Part shown: piece by piece, positions 61,914-64,000 of the stretch
Position numbering within the stretch: position 1 is the stretch's first letter
Layout: every line of letters starts with the position of its first letter
Assembly (NCBI GenBank): GCA_041691795.1
Contig: JBEPTX010000002.1
Location: 1-64,000, forward strand
DNA from: JBEPTX01 sp041691795
GTDB taxonomy: Bacteria; Patescibacteriota; Saccharimonadia; Saccharimonadales; Saccharimonadaceae
DNA: 64,000 bases
Direction of reading: 5' to 3'
Made by a program: the position numbers and the translations under genes
Notes under the pieces: generated by a model
The model's database searches: none
What the model was told of the DNA's origin: nothing
What the model saw: only the letters and a program-made list of their open reading frames with translations

Positions 61914-63278
61914 ATGAAGATTGCAATTGCCGGATACGGTCTCGAAGGAAAATCAAACTATCATTATTTTGCCGCACAGGGTGGCCACGATATTACGATT
62001 GTCGATGAACGAGCTGTTGTAGAGGATCTCCCAGCTGGTGTACCGACAATTTTGGGCGAGAACGCGTTTAGCCAGTTGCAGGATTTTGAATTGGTTGTTC
62101 GTACTGCTGGGCTTAACCCTAACAAAATTCGGACGAATGGCAAGATTTGGTCGGCGACGAACGAATTTTTTGCGAAATGTCCGGTTGATATTATCGGAGT
62201 GACAGGGACAAAAGGCAAGGGTACGACTTGTAGTTTGATTGTAAAAATCCTGCAAGCGGCTGGCCGAAAAGTTCACCTGATCGGCAATATCGGGGTTCCT
62301 GCACTTGATGTTTTGTCATTTATCGGCGCTGATGATTTGGTGGTGTACGAACTCAGTAGTTTCCAGTTGTGGGATTTGGAAAAATCGCCACACATTGCTG
62401 TTATTTTGCACATCGAACCTGATCACTTGGATGTTCATGCAAATATGGACGAGTATATTCATGCAAAAGCTAATATTCGTTTGCATCAAAATGAAAATGA
62501 CATCTGTTTTTATCATCCTACGAATGAATATGCACAGCAGATTATTGACATGCAAAGTGACGAACAAAAGGATTGGTTTCAGCACCGTGATTGGCGCTGG
62601 CGTGCCTTTCGTTATGGCGTGTCAGAATCGCGTGATCCGAATATTTCGGTGGCGTATATGCAAGATCAAGTTTTTTGTATCAAACGTGCTGGTGATGAAG
62701 AAGGCAAAATCTCGACAATTCCAACTGCTATTTTAAAAATTCCTGGAGTTCATAATCAACAAAATGCTTGTGCGGCAATGGATGCAGCACTTGTGTACGG
62801 CGTGAGTGATGAGGCGATCAAAGAGGGTTTGAGCACTTTTGAAGCTTTGCCACACCGTTTGAAGTTTGTTCGAAAAGTGAATGGTGTTCGCTACTACGAC
62901 GATAGTATTGCGACGACACCGGGTAGTGCGATTGCGGCAATGAAGTCATTCAAACAGCCAAAAGTGATGATTTTTGGTGGATCTGCCAAGGGATCGGAAT
63001 TTGACGAGCTCGCTCAGGCTGCGAGCCAGTCTGATGTTCGTGCGGTTGTCGTGATTGGGGACGAGGCAGACAAGATTGAGGCGGCGCTGCGTGGTCGTAA
63101 TGTTCTGGCGTTTAATCTGGGTAGTAATGTGACGATGAAGGCAATAATGGCGGTTGTTGTGGCTCAGACAAAAGACGACGACGTCGTTATCCTTAGTCCG
63201 GCATGTGCAAGTTTTGGTATGTTCAAGAATTATGCGGATCGTGGCGATCAGTTTATTGCGGCCGTCAACGAACTGTAG
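61914..63278 (+). CDS. murD: UDP-N-acetylmuramoylalanine--D-glutamate ligase
   Basis: A 454-residue Mur ligase that adds D-Glu to UDP-MurNAc-L-Ala; MurI (16619) supplies D-Glu. The P-loop is GVTGTKGKGTTCS, the metal site motif is HIEPDHLDVH and the C-terminal domain begins LPHRLKFV. The K in GTKGK replaces the common N. The N-terminal Rossmann part (GYGLEGKSN) fits MurD; MurC or Mpl is less likely. TAGAAT (61902-61907) ends 6 nt before the ATG. Confidence 0.88.
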   Translation: MKIAIAGYGLEGKSNYHYFAAQGGHDITIVDERAVVEDLPAGVPTILGENAFSQLQDFELVVRTAGLNPNKIRTNGKIWSATNEFFAKCPVDIIGVTGTKGKGTTCSLIVKILQAAGRKVHLIGNIGVPALDVLSFIGADDLVVYELSSFQLWDLEKSPHIAVILHIEPDHLDVHANMDEYIHAKANIRLHQNENDICFYHPTNEYAQQIIDMQSDEQKDWFQHRDWRWRAFRYGVSESRDPNISVAYMQDQVFCIKRAGDEEGKISTIPTAILKIPGVHNQQNACAAMDAALVYGVSDEAIKEGLSTFEALPHRLKFVRKVNGVRYYDDSIATTPGSAIAAMKSFKQPKVMIFGGSAKGSEFDELAQAASQSDVRAVVVIGDEADKIEAALRGRNVLAFNLGSNVTMKAIMAVVVAQTKDDDVVILSPACASFGMFKNYADRGDQFIAAVNEL

Positions 63279-63294
63279 TTGAGTTTGTCGTCAT

Positions 63295-63319
63295 TGTCAT
63301 CCTGAACTTGATTCAGAAT
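63295..63319 (+). repeat. Palindromic dispersed repeat, copy 2
   Basis: TGTCATCCTGAACTTG followed by ATTCAGAAT. It shares the TGTCATyCTGAAnTT...TTCAGAAT core with the T-box copy at 21277. It lies in the murD-prfB gap. A recently transposing element is not seen. Confidence 0.6.
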
Positions 63320-63348
63320 ATAATCGCATATAAATCCTTATTTGTAGC

Positions 63349-63377
63349 TGTCATTTCAGACTTGATCTGGAATCCAG
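63349..63377 (+). repeat. Palindromic dispersed repeat, copy 3
   Basis: TGTCATTTCAGACTTG followed by ATCTGGAATCCAG. The two ends TGTCATT and AATCCAG match the copy at 21277; the internal palindrome has CAGA/TCTG instead of CTGAA/TTCAG, as expected from compensating changes in a hairpin. Confidence 0.6.
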
Positions 63378-63415
63378 TTATTATGAATCAATTATTCTTG
63401 TGCCCTTCGCGTTAA

Positions 63416-63467
63416 TTATCCGCTCACATTTAACCCAAGGTACCATTAGGTAAAAGTGAGCGGATAA
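63416..63467 (+). promoter_or_regulatory. Perfect 12-bp inverted repeat upstream of prfB
   Basis: TTATCCGCTCAC (63416-63427) pairs with GTGAGCGGATAA (63456-63467) across a 28-nt loop. The second arm equals part of the lac operator by chance or convergence. No T-run follows, so it is not an obvious terminator. It lies about 45 bp before the prfB start and could be a regulator site or a transcript-end stabiliser for murD. Confidence 0.55.
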
Positions 63468-63511
63468 CTCGACATCTTTAAAGAGTAGATGACCTGGTAT
63501 ACTGGGATATA

Positions 63512-64000
63512 ATGCAACCACTTCTCAAACGCGTCTCTACACTCTCCGACGATATTCAGACAGCCTACAATCAGCTGGCAATTGATGCTAAATTGCAGCA
63601 AATTGCAGCACTTGAAGCAGAGATGGCACAACCAGAGATTTGGAATAATCCTACTGATGCACAGGCGAAAAGCAAACAACTTGCGGCGCTAAATTCGATG
63701 GTAACACCATGGCAAACAATTCGCTCGCAGGCGAGTGATATTCGTGAACTGATGGAAATGGGTGATGATAGTTTGTTAGGTGAATTCGAGACACAAATTG
63801 CGGCGCTAGAAACCGAATTTAGTGCCATGAAAAAAGATCTATTATTTAACGGTGAATATGACGATCATAATGCGATTATTCGTTTGAGTGCTGGTGTAGG
63901 TGGGACAGATGCGCAAGATTTTACGGCAATGTTAGAGCGAATGTATCTGCGCTGGGCGGAAAAATCTGGCATGGGTGCGAGTATTGTCGAGCGTTCTGCA
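63512..64000 (+). CDS. prfB: Peptide chain release factor RF2, N-terminal part (runs off window)
   Basis: The first 163 residues match RF2: RLSAGVGGTDAQDFTAMLERMYLRWAEKSG is the conserved domain-2 start (E. coli AGSGGTEAQDW). The N-terminus reads straight through the point equal to E. coli codon 26 (TAYNQLAIDAK), with no in-frame TGA, so the usual +1 frameshift autoregulation is absent. TATACT (63498-63503) ends 8 nt before the ATG, a leaderless start. Its presence shows TGA is used as a stop. Confidence 0.94.
   Translation, partial: MQPLLKRVSTLSDDIQTAYNQLAIDAKLQQIAALEAEMAQPEIWNNPTDAQAKSKQLAALNSMVTPWQTIRSQASDIRELMEMGDDSLLGEFETQIAALETEFSAMKKDLLFNGEYDDHNAIIRLSAGVGGTDAQDFTAMLERMYLRWAEKSGMGASIVERSA

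Noticed and set aside
63456..63467. True lac operator
   Set aside because: Only one arm matches; there is no lac gene and the sequence is half of a perfect hairpin with a 28-nt loop, so chance or convergence is more likely.

Overview
The window looks like chromosomal DNA of a small-genome Candidate Phyla Radiation (Patescibacteria) bacterium, most likely a Saccharibacterium (TM7). The evidence is the dense packing of reduced housekeeping genes, the shortened or variant aminoacyl-tRNA synthetases, a type-B bL31, several proteins of families common in that group (DUF5663-like), a Gram-positive-style envelope set (LCP, sortase-like signal, MurI, MurD) and middling G+C. The genetic code is standard: TGA ends nrdR, adk, ileS and the NUDIX gene, and both prfA and the start of prfB are present. 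This argues against Absconditabacteria and Gracilibacteria. The assignment is inference; no phylogeny was run.

Layout. 1-1292 is the 3' half of 23S rRNA, a hairpin-rich spacer and 5S rRNA. 1391-2640 has a membrane protein, a candidate structured non-coding RNA on the minus strand (about 1905-2176) and a KGG-repeat small protein. 2604-9358 holds an HExxH protein and a ROK kinase, an LPxTG-like surface protein, ribosomal protein S1, IF-2, a DUF5663-like protein and def-fmt. 9367-16633 carries priA, a phosphoribosyltransferase, a winged-helix regulator, recJ, bS21, yqeY, a nucleoside monophosphate kinase and map. 16619-21175 is murI, ftsA, ftsZ, nrdR and a thioredoxin-like/VKOR pair. 21177-26107 is a T-box-led operon: GNAT, small acidic protein, ileS, NUDIX hydrolase and 3-methyladenine glycosylase.

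26586-37832 has a zincin, galU, bL21, parAB, lepB, an LCP protein, htrA, prmC-prfA and bL31. 37931-50784 mixes translation genes (rpsB-tsf, frr, proS, greA, lysS), two membrane proteases and large lineage-specific hydrophilic proteins. 50948-55651 has a flavodoxin-like reductase and two tandem ATPase-permease ABC modules. 55709-64000 has serS, hpf, secA, an M16 peptidase, murD and the start of prfB.

Themes. Translation and its quality control dominate. Envelope growth and division (murI, murD, ftsA, ftsZ, LCP, lepB, secA) and membrane proteolysis (HtrA, RseP-like, CPBP) form the second theme. A -10 box lies only 6-9 bases upstream of many start codons on both strands, so leaderless mRNAs seem common; this also fixes several start sites. 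No tRNA gene, CRISPR array, prophage or insertion sequence was recognised.
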